Notes: a model not told the origin generated them from the letters alone. A DNA stretch of 23,269 nt from an uncultured Candidatus Peregrinibacteria bacterium (GCA_937127165.1 CAKZLR010000015.1:1-23269), one strand, 5' to 3'. Numbered from the stretch's first letter, positions 7,504 to 15,630 are shown. Numbers and translations are program-made.

Positions 7504-8535
7504 CTACTGTGATTTAACAACACCTACTGCTTTTTGTACCTTAAGCAAGGTCTGTTTGGCAATTTTAGTTGCATTGATTTCACCTTTTTGGAGAATATCT
7601 TCTGCTTGAGCATCAGTAATTTTAGACACTCTCGCTTGCAAGTTAGTTAAAAATTCGACTACTAGTTCGGCAGTTTCTTTTTTTAAGTTACTGTATTGAG
7701 TTTGGCCTTTCCAAATTTTGACAGCTTCGTGTGTGGGTATATTTTTTAACAAGGCATAAATTTGCAAAAGGTTAGTAATTCCGGGTTGGTTATTCCAATC
7801 CCAGTTGATACTGGCTAAGTTATCTGTAGCAGCTGACATTATTTTTTTAGCAGCATCTAAAGGTTTGTCTGTGAGTAAAATAGTTCCTTTGGGATCGTTG
7901 ATAGATTTGCTCATTTTTTTGGTTGGATCAGTTAGGCTGTAAATTTTAGTTCCTTCTACTCTTTTGACAAATTCAAGCTGTTTTTGCCAAACTTGAGGGA
8001 CTACAAAGATCTCTCCAAATTTATTATTAAAGCGAATGGCTAAATCTCTAGCTAGTTCTAAATGTTGCCTCTGGTCTTCTCCAACAGGTACATAATCGGC
8101 TCCATAAAGTAAAATATCAGCTGCCATTAAAATTGGATAAGTGAACAAACCAACAGAGACATTTTGACCTTGTTGTGAGGATTTTTCTTTAAACTGAATC
8201 ATTCTTTGAAGTTCTCCATAATAAGTAAAACAAGACAAAATCCAAGCTAGCTCACTATGAGCTGGGATATGACTTTGTCTATATAAAAAAACATTTTCGC
8301 GATTGGAATCAACCCCACTAGCCAGATAAATTTTTATATTGTTAAGACTGTTTCGATATAGTTGTGTGTGGTCGATGGGGGTTGTGAAAGAGTGTAGGTC
8401 AGGAACGAACAAGAAGAACTTATCTCCTTCTTCTAGATTCTGTAAAGTTTGCACCATAGGTAAAATTGCCCCCAAATAATTACCCAAAGTTAATTCGCCA
8501 TTAGCACGAAGTCCAGTAAGAACAGTTTTAGGCAT
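7504..8535 (-). CDS. trpS: Tryptophanyl-tRNA synthetase
   Basis: This class I synthetase charges tRNA-Trp. The 343 residues match the compact bacterial TrpRS. The HIGH-type signature is in GELTLGNYLGAI (residues 13-24), the tryptophan-binding region in FTYPILMAADILLY (Asp140), GEDQRQHLELARDLA (152-166) is the conserved dimer and ATP region, and the signature lysine loop is KKMSKS (206-211). The C-terminal helical domain (residues 250-343) that binds the anticodon is complete. The start ATG at 8535 gives MPKTVLTGLRANGELTLGN, the normal beginning, with no Shine-Dalgarno sequence. The upstream gap holds a structured RNA on the same strand that ends about 270 bases before trpS, so readthrough from that RNA could feed trpS. 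The stop is TAG. The next gene on this strand is leuD, 204 bp away. Confidence 0.96.
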   Translation of the reverse strand: MPKTVLTGLRANGELTLGNYLGAILPMVQTLQNLEEGDKFFLFVPDLHSFTTPIDHTQLYRNSLNNIKIYLASGVDSNRENVFLYRQSHIPAHSELAWILSCFTYYGELQRMIQFKEKSSQQGQNVSVGLFTYPILMAADILLYGADYVPVGEDQRQHLELARDLAIRFNNKFGEIFVVPQVWQKQLEFVKRVEGTKIYSLTDPTKKMSKSINDPKGTILLTDKPLDAAKKIMSAATDNLASINWDWNNQPGITNLLQIYALLKNIPTHEAVKIWKGQTQYSNLKKETAELVVEFLTNLQARVSKITDAQAEDILQKGEINATKIAKQTLLKVQKAVGVVKSQ

Positions 8536-8606
8536 AGTGGTGATTATGTTTGATAAAACATTATTGAATCAATAAATAAATTAGTCAATTAGTGTCAATT
8601 GTGCGT

Positions 8607-8633
8607 ATAATACATTCCTGTCTATATTATCAA
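8607..8633 (-). promoter_or_regulatory. Possible trpS promoter
   Basis: The minus strand has TTGATA (8633-8628) and TATTAT (8612-8607), each one base from consensus, but separated by only 15 bp. It lies about 70 bp before the trpS ATG. The same bases on the plus strand read TATAAT (8606-8611) without a good -35 box. The remaining stretch 8640-8800 is very AT-rich with short direct repeats of AAATTATAAA, and I see no gene there. Confidence 0.3.
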
Positions 8634-8802
8634 AATTAATTCAAAATTAAACTTCTAATCAAAATAAAAAGTGAAGATTTAATTAGTTTGATTGCTTGTT
8701 ATTGTTGATATTTTTATTTAATCTAAAGTAAAATTATAAAAAATTATAAAATTTCTTAGGTAATTCATTAATAAATAATCATTAATAATTAAATTAATAT
8801 GG

Positions 8803-8856
8803 AAAAAGGGTAGTATAGCCCCTAAAATTCCTAAACCTTAAGGCTTCCTACCCTTT
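8803..8856 (-). terminator. Terminator-like stem at the end of the structured RNA
   Basis: On the minus strand AAAGGGTAG (8856-8848) pairs perfectly with CTACCCTTT (8813-8805), and AGCC (8845-8842) pairs with GGCT (8820-8817) inside, leaving a 21-base loop. Five Ts (8807-8803) follow the GC part, then CC. Its 5' arm overlaps the 3' strand of the RNA's end-closing helix (8851-8842), so the two structures exclude one another. Confidence 0.6.
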
Positions 8857-9164
8857 GTTAGATCAATTGAGCCGTGGCTGTTAGTAGCACTATAAATAAT
8901 GCTACAAACAACTTTGATGGCATTAATTGATCTAGTTTGGCACCTACACGGCCTTAATTATTCACCCTTCCTTACTTTTTGTTATATATATGTGTTTTTG
9001 TTATGAGAAATTGTATATAACAACAAAGTTTTGCAAGTTTTGCGTTTTTGTTTTTTGATACAAGCATGTAGGTGGCATTGTATCTCTTTTGGAAAGGTGA
9101 ATAGGTCATTCAACCATATGGATTATTAAATGACCTAAACAAATAAAGCTCAAGTAGGTAACCG
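8803..9164 (-). ncRNA. Unassigned structured RNA, about 360 nt
   Basis: A consensus promoter lies just upstream and a terminator-like stem closes the transcript. Helices on the minus strand in 5'-3' order are: an end-closing helix 9163-9154 with 8851-8842 (9 of 10 pairs); hairpin 9137-9129/9110-9102, extendable by U.G, A-U, A-U, U.G; a 13-pair helix 9103-9091/8971-8959 with one U.G; hairpin 9084-9078/9063-9057, whose loop 9074-9065 pairs over 10 bp with 8950-8941 as a pseudoknot; 10-bp hairpin 9023-9014/8988-8979; 10-bp helix 8934-8925/8868-8859 enclosing hairpin 8905-8900/8889-8884. GCCGUG 8952-8947 can also pair with 8876-8871. Several helices need G.U pairs that would be A-C mismatches on the plus strand, which supports the minus strand. 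I find no tmRNA tag or TLD, no RNase P core, no SRP tetraloop motif and no T-box sequence. It could be a new RNA class or a long trpS leader. Confidence 0.7.
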
Positions 9165-9170
9165 TCATAA

Positions 9171-9199
9171 ATTATATAGCTCTTTTTTATGACTGTCAA
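9171..9199 (-). promoter_or_regulatory. Consensus sigma-70-type promoter of the structured RNA
   Basis: On the minus strand TTGACA (9199-9194), a 17-bp spacer and TATAAT (9176-9171) match the housekeeping promoter consensus at every hexamer position. The predicted start is at 9165-9163. It is the best promoter match in the window and points away from ftsK into the structured RNA. GTCATAAA/TTTATGAC (9164-9171 and 9186-9193) forms an 8-bp inverted repeat that overlaps the -10 box and spacer, so repressor binding is conceivable. Confidence 0.85.
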
Positions 9200-9344
9200 A
9201 TAATCAATTTATTTTTATTTTTAAGCTATCTAAAAGTTAAATTTTTTTACATTTAGTGGTGAAATACCATTGAGATTAGACTCATAAACGACTAAAAAAT
9301 TAAAAAATAAGTTGTAATTAAAATAAAAGTCAATGAAAACTTCG

Positions 9345-9369
9345 AATCTTTCTCAAAATAAGAAAGATT
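9345..9369 (-). terminator. Hairpin downstream of ftsK, possible terminator
   Basis: AATCTTTCT (9345-9353) and AGAAAGATT (9361-9369) form a perfect 9-bp stem with a 7-base loop, 58 bp beyond the ftsK stop. The T-run after it on the minus strand is short (CGAAGTTTT), so termination would be weak. The stretch 9200-9344 otherwise shows only AT-rich sequence. Confidence 0.35.
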
Positions 9370-9427
9370 AGTTTGAGTAGTTGATTTTTAGATAAAATAA
9401 CTCAGTTTTTCAGTTGTTTACAAAATT

Positions 9428-11602
9428 TTACTCAGAATTATCTTCTGGCAGTACATAAACCTCTCTTGGTTTAGAACCATTTTGCGGGCCAACTATTCCC
9501 ATGGCTTCTAAATCGTTGATTATTCTAGCGGCTTTGGGATAACCAATGCCCATCATCTGCTGTAAAAAACTAGCTGAGGCTTTTTGGTATTGAATAACTA
9601 ATCTTTTAGCCTCTTCAAAGACTTCATCACTATCTTCGTCTTCAGAAAGATTCGTAGGTATACCTGGTATGGTAATTTTGATTTTTTGAGGTTCTACAAC
9701 TTCAGGTTTAAGGTTGTTTTCCCAGTTTTTTTCTAGTGCTTGGTTTCTCAAAAATTTCACACACCTATTAACTTCCTCTTCTTCTAAATTAGCACCTTGA
9801 AAACGAATTGGTTGAATAGATTGAGGATTCATAAATAAACCATCACCTTGCCCTAATAATTTTTCAGCTCCAGCTCTATCTAAGATAACTCTACTATCTA
9901 TTTGAGAAGCCACGGCAAAAGCTATTCTGCTAGGTATGTTAGCTTTAATTAAACCGGTAACAACTTGAGTGTCTGGCCTTTGGGTGCCCAAAACCAAGTG
10001 AATCCCCACAGCCCTAGACATCTGAGTTAATCTGACAATAATTGGTTCAACTTCGCTTTTAGCGAGCATCATCAAATCTCCTAACTCATCAATCACAAAA
10101 ACTAAATAAGGTAAAGGTTCAAGTTTTTGAGTTTCAGCAAACAAGTTAAAATCTGAAATATTTCTTTTACCAAATTCTTCTAAAAGTTTGTATCTTTTTT
10201 CCATTTCTAGCAAAGTCCACTTGAGAGCGTTAATAGCTTTTTCTGCTTCAGTAATTACTTTTGAAAGTAAGTGTGGAATGCCTTCATAGAGTTTTAGTTC
10301 AACCCTTTTCATATCAACTAAAATAAGCTGAAGATCTTTTGGGCTATAGCGATATAGTAAACTAACTAACATGGAATTAATCCAAACAGATTTACCAGAA
10401 CCAGTTGCTCCAGCAACCAGTAAATGAGGCATTTTAGCTAAAGAATAAACTATATCATTACCTGTTACATCTTTACCTATAACTATGGGTAGAGGGTCCT
10501 CAAAATGAGTAAAATGCTTCGTTTGAAGAATTTGTCGTAAGCGAACCTGCGACTTTTTTTTATTAGGAATTTCTATGCCAACAAGACTTTTTCCAGCAAT
10601 AGGTGCTTCTATCCTTAAACTACCAACGGCTAGAGCCAAGGCCAAATCTCTTTGCAGGTTGTCTATAGCAGAAAGACGAACACCTTGAGCTGGTTTTAAG
10701 GTATACTGAGTTACGGTTGGGCCTATAAATACATCACCCATTTCCACACTGATTCCAAAATCAGCCAAAGTTTCTAAAATTATTTGTTTATTTTTTTCTA
10801 CATCTCCAGGTTCTGTTACACTAATACTTTCTTTAAGTAAGGTAAGAGACGGTGTTTCCCAGTGGTTTTTATTAGTTTTTAAAGATTTGGTAGCTTCTGT
10901 GATTGCGATACTAGAATCTGTAGATTCATCGATCATTTTTTTTTCTGGTTTTGGTAAGTCTTTATTGACAGACACTTCGATCGGCTTTCGTGGTGTTTCT
11001 AAACGTATCTTAGTTTTCGCTTTTTTCCAGATTTCAAAAATATCTGGGATAAAATCAAGAAAGTAACTAAGGTTTTTGAAGGTCTTAACCAGATTTTCAT
11101 AAAACTGCACGAAAGTTAGGTTAGATAACAGAAAAAATCCCAAAAAAGCAAATGTAATCAAAACAAAAAAAGTGCCAACTTTACCAAAAAAATTGCCCAA
11201 AATCCATGGGTATAAAATATATCCCAACACTCCTCCAGAATTTTGTACTTCTTGCAAGGTTTGGGTGTTCATAAAAAGACTAAGCATGCCATTAAAAGCT
11301 AAAATCATAAGACCAATTCCCCAAAAAATTCTGGCATTAACTTTTTTCGCCAAATCTCGGTTTCTTTGAATTTTCATCAAAACAGCAGCCGTATACAAAA
11401 AAGATAGAGGTAACAAAAAAGAGCCCCTACCTAAAAGAAGACTTATAAAAGATCCTACAACAGTGCCAAAACTACCAGCAAAGTTGCCAAAAGGTAATAT
11501 AGAAATATATAACAGAACAGCTACGGTAATAGAACCAATAATAGCTAAAGTAAGTTTAGTGTCGGTATCTAAGTCAGGGAAAATTTTAGGGAAATTGGGC
11601 AT
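9428..11602 (-). CDS. ftsK: FtsK/SpoIIIE DNA translocase
   Basis: FtsK pumps chromosomal DNA through the closing septum and helps segregation. The 724 residues show the full but compact layout. Four transmembrane segments lie at about residues 16-36, 45-75, 92-112 and 123-161. A short charged linker follows (about 195-260) in place of the long linker of Escherichia coli FtsK. The motor is complete: alpha and beta domains with Walker A GATGSGKS (398-405), DMKRVELKLYEGIPHLL (430-446), Walker B VFVIDE (501-506) and LGTQRPDTQVVTG. The C-terminal winged-helix gamma domain (about 660-724, KASASFLQQMMGIGYPKAAR) normally reads KOPS-like polarity sequences. MPNFPKIFPD is the start, with no Shine-Dalgarno sequence. 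It follows tyrS on the same strand after a 302-bp gap and precedes the structured RNA, which has its own promoter. Confidence 0.95.
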   Translation of the reverse strand: MPNFPKIFPDLDTDTKLTLAIIGSITVAVLLYISILPFGNFAGSFGTVVGSFISLLLGRGSFLLPLSFLYTAAVLMKIQRNRDLAKKVNARIFWGIGLMILAFNGMLSLFMNTQTLQEVQNSGGVLGYILYPWILGNFFGKVGTFFVLITFAFLGFFLLSNLTFVQFYENLVKTFKNLSYFLDFIPDIFEIWKKAKTKIRLETPRKPIEVSVNKDLPKPEKKMIDESTDSSIAITEATKSLKTNKNHWETPSLTLLKESISVTEPGDVEKNKQIILETLADFGISVEMGDVFIGPTVTQYTLKPAQGVRLSAIDNLQRDLALALAVGSLRIEAPIAGKSLVGIEIPNKKKSQVRLRQILQTKHFTHFEDPLPIVIGKDVTGNDIVYSLAKMPHLLVAGATGSGKSVWINSMLVSLLYRYSPKDLQLILVDMKRVELKLYEGIPHLLSKVITEAEKAINALKWTLLEMEKRYKLLEEFGKRNISDFNLFAETQKLEPLPYLVFVIDELGDLMMLAKSEVEPIIVRLTQMSRAVGIHLVLGTQRPDTQVVTGLIKANIPSRIAFAVASQIDSRVILDRAGAEKLLGQGDGLFMNPQSIQPIRFQGANLEEEEVNRCVKFLRNQALEKNWENNLKPEVVEPQKIKITIPGIPTNLSEDEDSDEVFEEAKRLVIQYQKASASFLQQMMGIGYPKAARIINDLEAMGIVGPQNGSKPREVYVLPEDNSE

Positions 11603-11904
11603 ATGTTTGTATTTGAATATGAATGTTTGAATAGTAGGTATTAATATTGATTAAATTTTAGCAAGTGTGTATTTTCTTAAATATTTTTTTTAAAATATAC
11701 AACAGAAATCAGTATCCACCTACTAAGCGACAAAACCCATGTCTATATTCTAGATGAAATAGGCTTGCAAACCCTCAATCGATATCTCTAACAAGTATTT
11801 TATCTTTAATATAGAATAGACCTAGATAATTTGCACAATCTTTTTACACAATCTTTTCAAATTTTTTTATATCGTGAAAATAATCGATTACCAAAGATTG
11901 ACTT
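11603..11904. other. 302-bp gap between tyrS and ftsK
   Basis: No gene is visible. The stretch holds a direct repeat of CACAATCTTTT (11834-11844 and 11847-11857, 13-bp period), and GTCTAT..TCTA at 11741-11752 that can pair, with a 2-base bulge, with TAGAATAGAC ending at 11821. A weak promoter for ftsK on the minus strand could lie near 11640-11675, but no hexamer pair is convincing. Confidence 0.5.
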
Positions 11905-13113
11905 CTATTTAATATTCAATTGCTCTAACATTTTTTGACCTTCTATGTTTTGGGCAGCAAAATCTCTAATTGGCTTAAACCAGTCTGCAAGAATATTGGC
12001 TAAGGATGTTTTAAGATCCATTGGATGAATACTTCCTGTAAAATACTCTTTTTTTAATTCTTCAAAAGTTTCAAAAATTTTATCCCCACCAAATTTTTCT
12101 GGTCTCTGTAGGAGAATTCTTTTGCCTGCTGGATATACCATTTTTTTACACCAGTCCAAAACCGGGTTCCACTCTTGCTCTCGTTCAATTTCTTCAGGTG
12201 TTTGTCGGTTAGGGTCGGGTAGGGGACAATAAGCTTTTTTAAGTTTTCTTACAATCTCCTCTGGACTATCATCCACCCAAATAGCCGAATCTGGTTTTGA
12301 TTTTGACATTTTTGCAGATTCTGAATTTTCAGTAGTCATTCTCTCACTTACTTCTTTGACACTGATTCCAAGGCTTAACAAAAGCGGATGGTGCATAGCA
12401 ATTGGTTTAACTGGATTTTGACCAAGTTTGAGTTCGAAGCCTTCATCCATTTTAGAAGCAACTTCTCGCATCAAAACATGACATTTTCGTTGGTCTATTC
12501 CAGCATGAACTAGGTGTGTTTGCATGAAAAAAGCATCCGCAACTTGCATTACAGGATAACACAAAACTCCAAACTCGACTCCCTCACCAGCTTGTTTACC
12601 GGTTACAGTAACAGATTTGTTGACCCTAGCTAGGGTTAAATTTTTAGCTACTTTCATCATAAAATCCCAAAAGTGTCTTCCATTAATTTGTTTGCCAATG
12701 TATAATTCATCAGCTGACCAAAAATCAATTTCTCCGACATTACAACCGCACACCTCAAAACACTTCTTGAAAGTTGGAGTAAAGTAGTAGTTATTAAAGT
12801 CTCTAATTGTTTCAATTTTACCGTCCAGCTTGTTGTTTAGCCAAGTATGATAATTAGCCAACCAAATCGAACATCTCACACCAGCATCCTGAAGTTTCTT
12901 AACTTTAATGGCGGTCATTATACCTGTTCCAAGGTGGAGCTTGCCACTGATTTCAAAACCAATATAGTGTCTAATCGGTTCCCCAGTTTGATTAGCGTGA
13001 TCAACTAGAGTCTGGATTTCTTTGTCTAGTTGTTCTTCATCAGTAGGTAAGACTTCAACTGTGTTGAATAAGATAGCCTCTTTGAGTTTGTAAAAATCGT
13101 ATTTAAAATACAT
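11905..13113 (-). CDS. tyrS: Tyrosyl-tRNA synthetase, archaeal/eukaryotic type
   Basis: This class I synthetase charges tRNA-Tyr. It belongs to the short archaeal/eukaryotic form, not the usual bacterial TyrRS: HYIGFEISGKLHLGTGIM carries the HIGH-type motif, AGIDQRKCHVLMRE is the tyrosine-binding helix, CYPVMQVADAFFM precedes it, and KMSKSKPDSAIWVDD is the signature loop in its archaeal form. No S4-like RNA-binding domain follows; the chain ends after the helical anticodon domain at EQLNIK. The frame is open up to 13212, but the extra 33 residues are Phe/Asn/Lys-rich and unlike the family, so I place the start at the internal ATG (13113), giving 402 residues. The divergent wall-protein gene starts at 13318. 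ftsK follows downstream on the same strand. Confidence 0.9.
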   Translation of the reverse strand: MYFKYDFYKLKEAILFNTVEVLPTDEEQLDKEIQTLVDHANQTGEPIRHYIGFEISGKLHLGTGIMTAIKVKKLQDAGVRCSIWLANYHTWLNNKLDGKIETIRDFNNYYFTPTFKKCFEVCGCNVGEIDFWSADELYIGKQINGRHFWDFMMKVAKNLTLARVNKSVTVTGKQAGEGVEFGVLCYPVMQVADAFFMQTHLVHAGIDQRKCHVLMREVASKMDEGFELKLGQNPVKPIAMHHPLLLSLGISVKEVSERMTTENSESAKMSKSKPDSAIWVDDSPEEIVRKLKKAYCPLPDPNRQTPEEIEREQEWNPVLDWCKKMVYPAGKRILLQRPEKFGGDKIFETFEELKKEYFTGSIHPMDLKTSLANILADWFKPIRDFAAQNIEGQKMLEQLNIK

Positions 13114-13317
13114 AAAAAAATCGATATTGTTGTATATAAAATTACTTAAATTAAGTTTAAACAAAAAAGTTTGTCTCTTAAAAAAGAAACTATTTGTCAA
13201 CATTAAAATCATGTAATATAATTTATTTAATCCAATCTTAGTCTGACAATCCAGACTTAAAATTTTTCTGAAAAACCTTTGGGGTTTGTATAACCAAATA
13301 TTTTTTAAAAAACCAAA

Positions 13318-15423
13318 ATGACTACCAAAAAAAACCTAGTCAATTTAAGTATATTTTTGTTGATTTTCAACTTAATTTTGGGAGCTTTTGCGATTTTTAC
13401 CTATTTTAAGGCTGCCGAAAAACAAGCTCTCAAAGAAATTCAACAAAATACCGAGATTTTAGGTGTTTCTGATATTCCTATTTTTAACCCAAACAGACTA
13501 ATGAGTGATGCTGATTTTACGAGTACTCGAGCTTTTCCGGATGAGGCTTCTGTGCAAAAATACTTGGACCAAGTAAATTCTCCTTTACGAAATTACACTG
13601 AACAAGGTAGACGGGCCAGCTATTGGATTTTTGCAGCAGCTAGAGGTCAGACTAGTAGCAGGTGGGGAATAGTGCCACAACTTAATCCCGGATTAATTTT
13701 AGCATACCTACAAAAAGAACAGTCTTTACTAACTCTCAGTGGTTATGATACTGTCAATGATCCTGAGTTTAGACTAAGAGCTGCTATGGGTTATGCTTGT
13801 CCTGACGGCGGAAGTTGCAATCCAAACTACAGAGGTTTTGTAAATCAAGTTAATTGGGCGGCCTATCAGTTACAACTAAACTTTAACCAAGCTACAACCA
13901 ACGGAGGAGGTACACCCTACAGAGTTAATCAAACTATTTCCACTCTTGATGAATATAACGTATTTCTAAGCAATGCAGCTACCGCTGCTAATTATCGCTA
14001 TACTCCTCATGTTTACTGGGGGAATTATAATTTATGGAAAATCATGACTGCCAACGGCTGGGGTGAAAGTAGTCAGACTTTTTCTATATCTAGCATAGAT
14101 GAAGTTAATCTACCACTTAGAAACCGACCTATAAACACAGACCCTAACGAAAGAATTATTCCCCTATCTGAAGTGTATCATCTGATTATAAAAAATTATA
14201 CTTTAGGTGAAACTAGCAGCGATATTGGCCTTTTACAAAGGTTTCTCAAACAGCAAGGGTATTTTATGAGAAATGATATAACCTCAACTTTTGGAGTAGT
14301 TACTCAAAATGCTTTATTTGCTTTTCGTCGAGAAAGGGGGATTATTTTGAACGAACCTAGTGAAACTTGCAAACAGTTAATTAAGCGAGATTTTGTTTTT
14401 GGCACTACTTCTGAAGAAGTAAGAAATTTGCAACAATGTTTAAGAGATATTGGCTTGTTTGATTTTCCTACTAACACTGGTTATTATGGCTCTATCACAC
14501 AACAATCACACACAAGAGCTAAATCGGCTATAGAAAATTTTGGCAGAATTGATTTATCCAATCTTGGTGAAAGATGTTTTAGTTTAATTAGTCAAAACTG
14601 GGCTATTGGACAAACGGGGAATCAAGTGGTTGAGCTTCAGAATTGTTTAACGGCCGCTGGTACCTTTAGACACATTCATGGTTCTACAGGATATTTTGGT
14701 CCAGTTACACAAAAAGCTTTAGAAGATTTTAGACAGTTTTTAGCTCAAAATCCTACAACTCCACCTGCTCAAAATCCAGCCTCAACCAATCCTTCTACAT
14801 CTGAAACAAACTCAAACATTCCGCCTTCTAACCAAGGAGTAAACTCTCAACCAACTAAAACGACTTGCGAACAATTGCGAGATAGCCAGTGGACTTTTGG
14901 GGAGCGAAGTCAACGGGTTAGAGAGTTACAAACTTGCATGACAACTGCCGGTTTTTTCAATTGGCCCAACGGTTCTACTGGATATTTTGGACCTGTAACT
15001 CAAGATGCTCTAAACAGATGGCGACAAGCTACTACTTCCGGTGCAAATATACCACCATCTTCAACACCTGCAAACACTTGTGAAAATTTAAAAAAGAGAG
15101 GTTGGGTGATGGGTACTAGAAGTGAAGATGTTCGAAAACTTCAAGAATGTATGAGAATCGACGGAGTGTTTAATTGGCCTGCTGGTAACACTGGGTTTTT
15201 TGGAGAAGCTACTAGAGAAAGTTTCTTAAGATGGAGGAATCAAGGCACAACTTGTCAGGAACTGAAGAATGCTGGTTGGATTTTTGAAGAAAGAAGCCCA
15301 AATGTTGTTAGACTTCAAGAATGTATGAGAGCTGATGGAGTATTCAATTGGCCAGCCGGTAATACTGGATTTTTTGGAGACATAACTAGAGAGTCACTTA
15401 TCAGATGGCGAGGATATTTTTAG
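13318..15423 (+). CDS. Membrane-anchored lysozyme-like wall protein with six PG-binding repeats
   Basis: The 701-residue protein starts with a positive stretch and a hydrophobic helix (about residues 7-30), a signal anchor or signal peptide. Residues 50-250 match a family seen in Patescibacteria and Actinobacteria whose members carry NPxxILxxLQKEQSLxT (here NPGLILAYLQKEQSLLT, Glu134 as likely catalytic acid), AMGYACPDGG, FVNQVNWAAYQL and TAANYRYTPHVYW; a lysozyme or transglycosylase-like fold is inferred. Six peptidoglycan-binding type 1 repeats follow. Repeats 2-6 each carry two cysteines exactly 23 residues apart (351/374, 420/443, 517/540, 588/611, 646/669), suggesting one disulfide per repeat outside the cell. 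A Pro/Ser/Thr/Asn linker separates repeats 3 and 4, and shorter ones follow. No C-terminal sorting signal is seen. It probably binds and cuts peptidoglycan, of its own wall or of a host. It converges on prmC. Confidence 0.88.
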   Translation: MTTKKNLVNLSIFLLIFNLILGAFAIFTYFKAAEKQALKEIQQNTEILGVSDIPIFNPNRLMSDADFTSTRAFPDEASVQKYLDQVNSPLRNYTEQGRRASYWIFAAARGQTSSRWGIVPQLNPGLILAYLQKEQSLLTLSGYDTVNDPEFRLRAAMGYACPDGGSCNPNYRGFVNQVNWAAYQLQLNFNQATTNGGGTPYRVNQTISTLDEYNVFLSNAATAANYRYTPHVYWGNYNLWKIMTANGWGESSQTFSISSIDEVNLPLRNRPINTDPNERIIPLSEVYHLIIKNYTLGETSSDIGLLQRFLKQQGYFMRNDITSTFGVVTQNALFAFRRERGIILNEPSETCKQLIKRDFVFGTTSEEVRNLQQCLRDIGLFDFPTNTGYYGSITQQSHTRAKSAIENFGRIDLSNLGERCFSLISQNWAIGQTGNQVVELQNCLTAAGTFRHIHGSTGYFGPVTQKALEDFRQFLAQNPTTPPAQNPASTNPSTSETNSNIPPSNQGVNSQPTKTTCEQLRDSQWTFGERSQRVRELQTCMTTAGFFNWPNGSTGYFGPVTQDALNRWRQATTSGANIPPSSTPANTCENLKKRGWVMGTRSEDVRKLQECMRIDGVFNWPAGNTGFFGEATRESFLRWRNQGTTCQELKNAGWIFEERSPNVVRLQECMRADGVFNWPAGNTGFFGDITRESLIRWRGYF

Positions 15424-15480
15424 ATCAGAAAAAACTAATTAACAGTCGATGTTAAAGTACAAATAGAACATGCATTTACA

Positions 15481-15510
15481 TATTTACATTAATTTACATT
15501 AATTTACATA
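15481..15510 (+). repeat. 10-bp tandem repeat
   Basis: Three consecutive 10-bp units, TATTTACATT, AATTTACATT and AATTTACATA, sit between the wall-protein gene and the convergent prmC gene. Part of a further unit (GCATTTACA) precedes them. They look like slippage products in AT-rich DNA. No hairpin terminator was found for either gene. Confidence 0.8.
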
Positions 15511-15630
15511 AAAAATATCTTATTTTTATTAACTTATTTTCGATCTTATCTTATAGTGTTAAGTTTTAATATTAGCTAAATTGGGCCCTATCAAAAATAG
15601 TTTGTGGAAAGATGGTTGGGATCTTATGAT

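Noticed and set aside
8803..9164. tmRNA, RNase P RNA or T-box leader
   Set aside because: No tag frame with an ALAA-like end, no tRNA-like ends, no GAGGAAAGTCC core and no T-box antiterminator sequence were found on either strand.
13114..13212. N-terminal extension of TyrRS
   Set aside because: The 33 additional residues are rich in Phe, Asn and Lys and do not fit the family; the AT-rich stretch looks like upstream sequence.
13240..13257. AGTCTG/CAGACT hairpin between tyrS and the wall-protein gene as a terminator
   Set aside because: It lies between divergent genes, where no transcript needs to end; a 6-bp stem alone is weak evidence for an operator.
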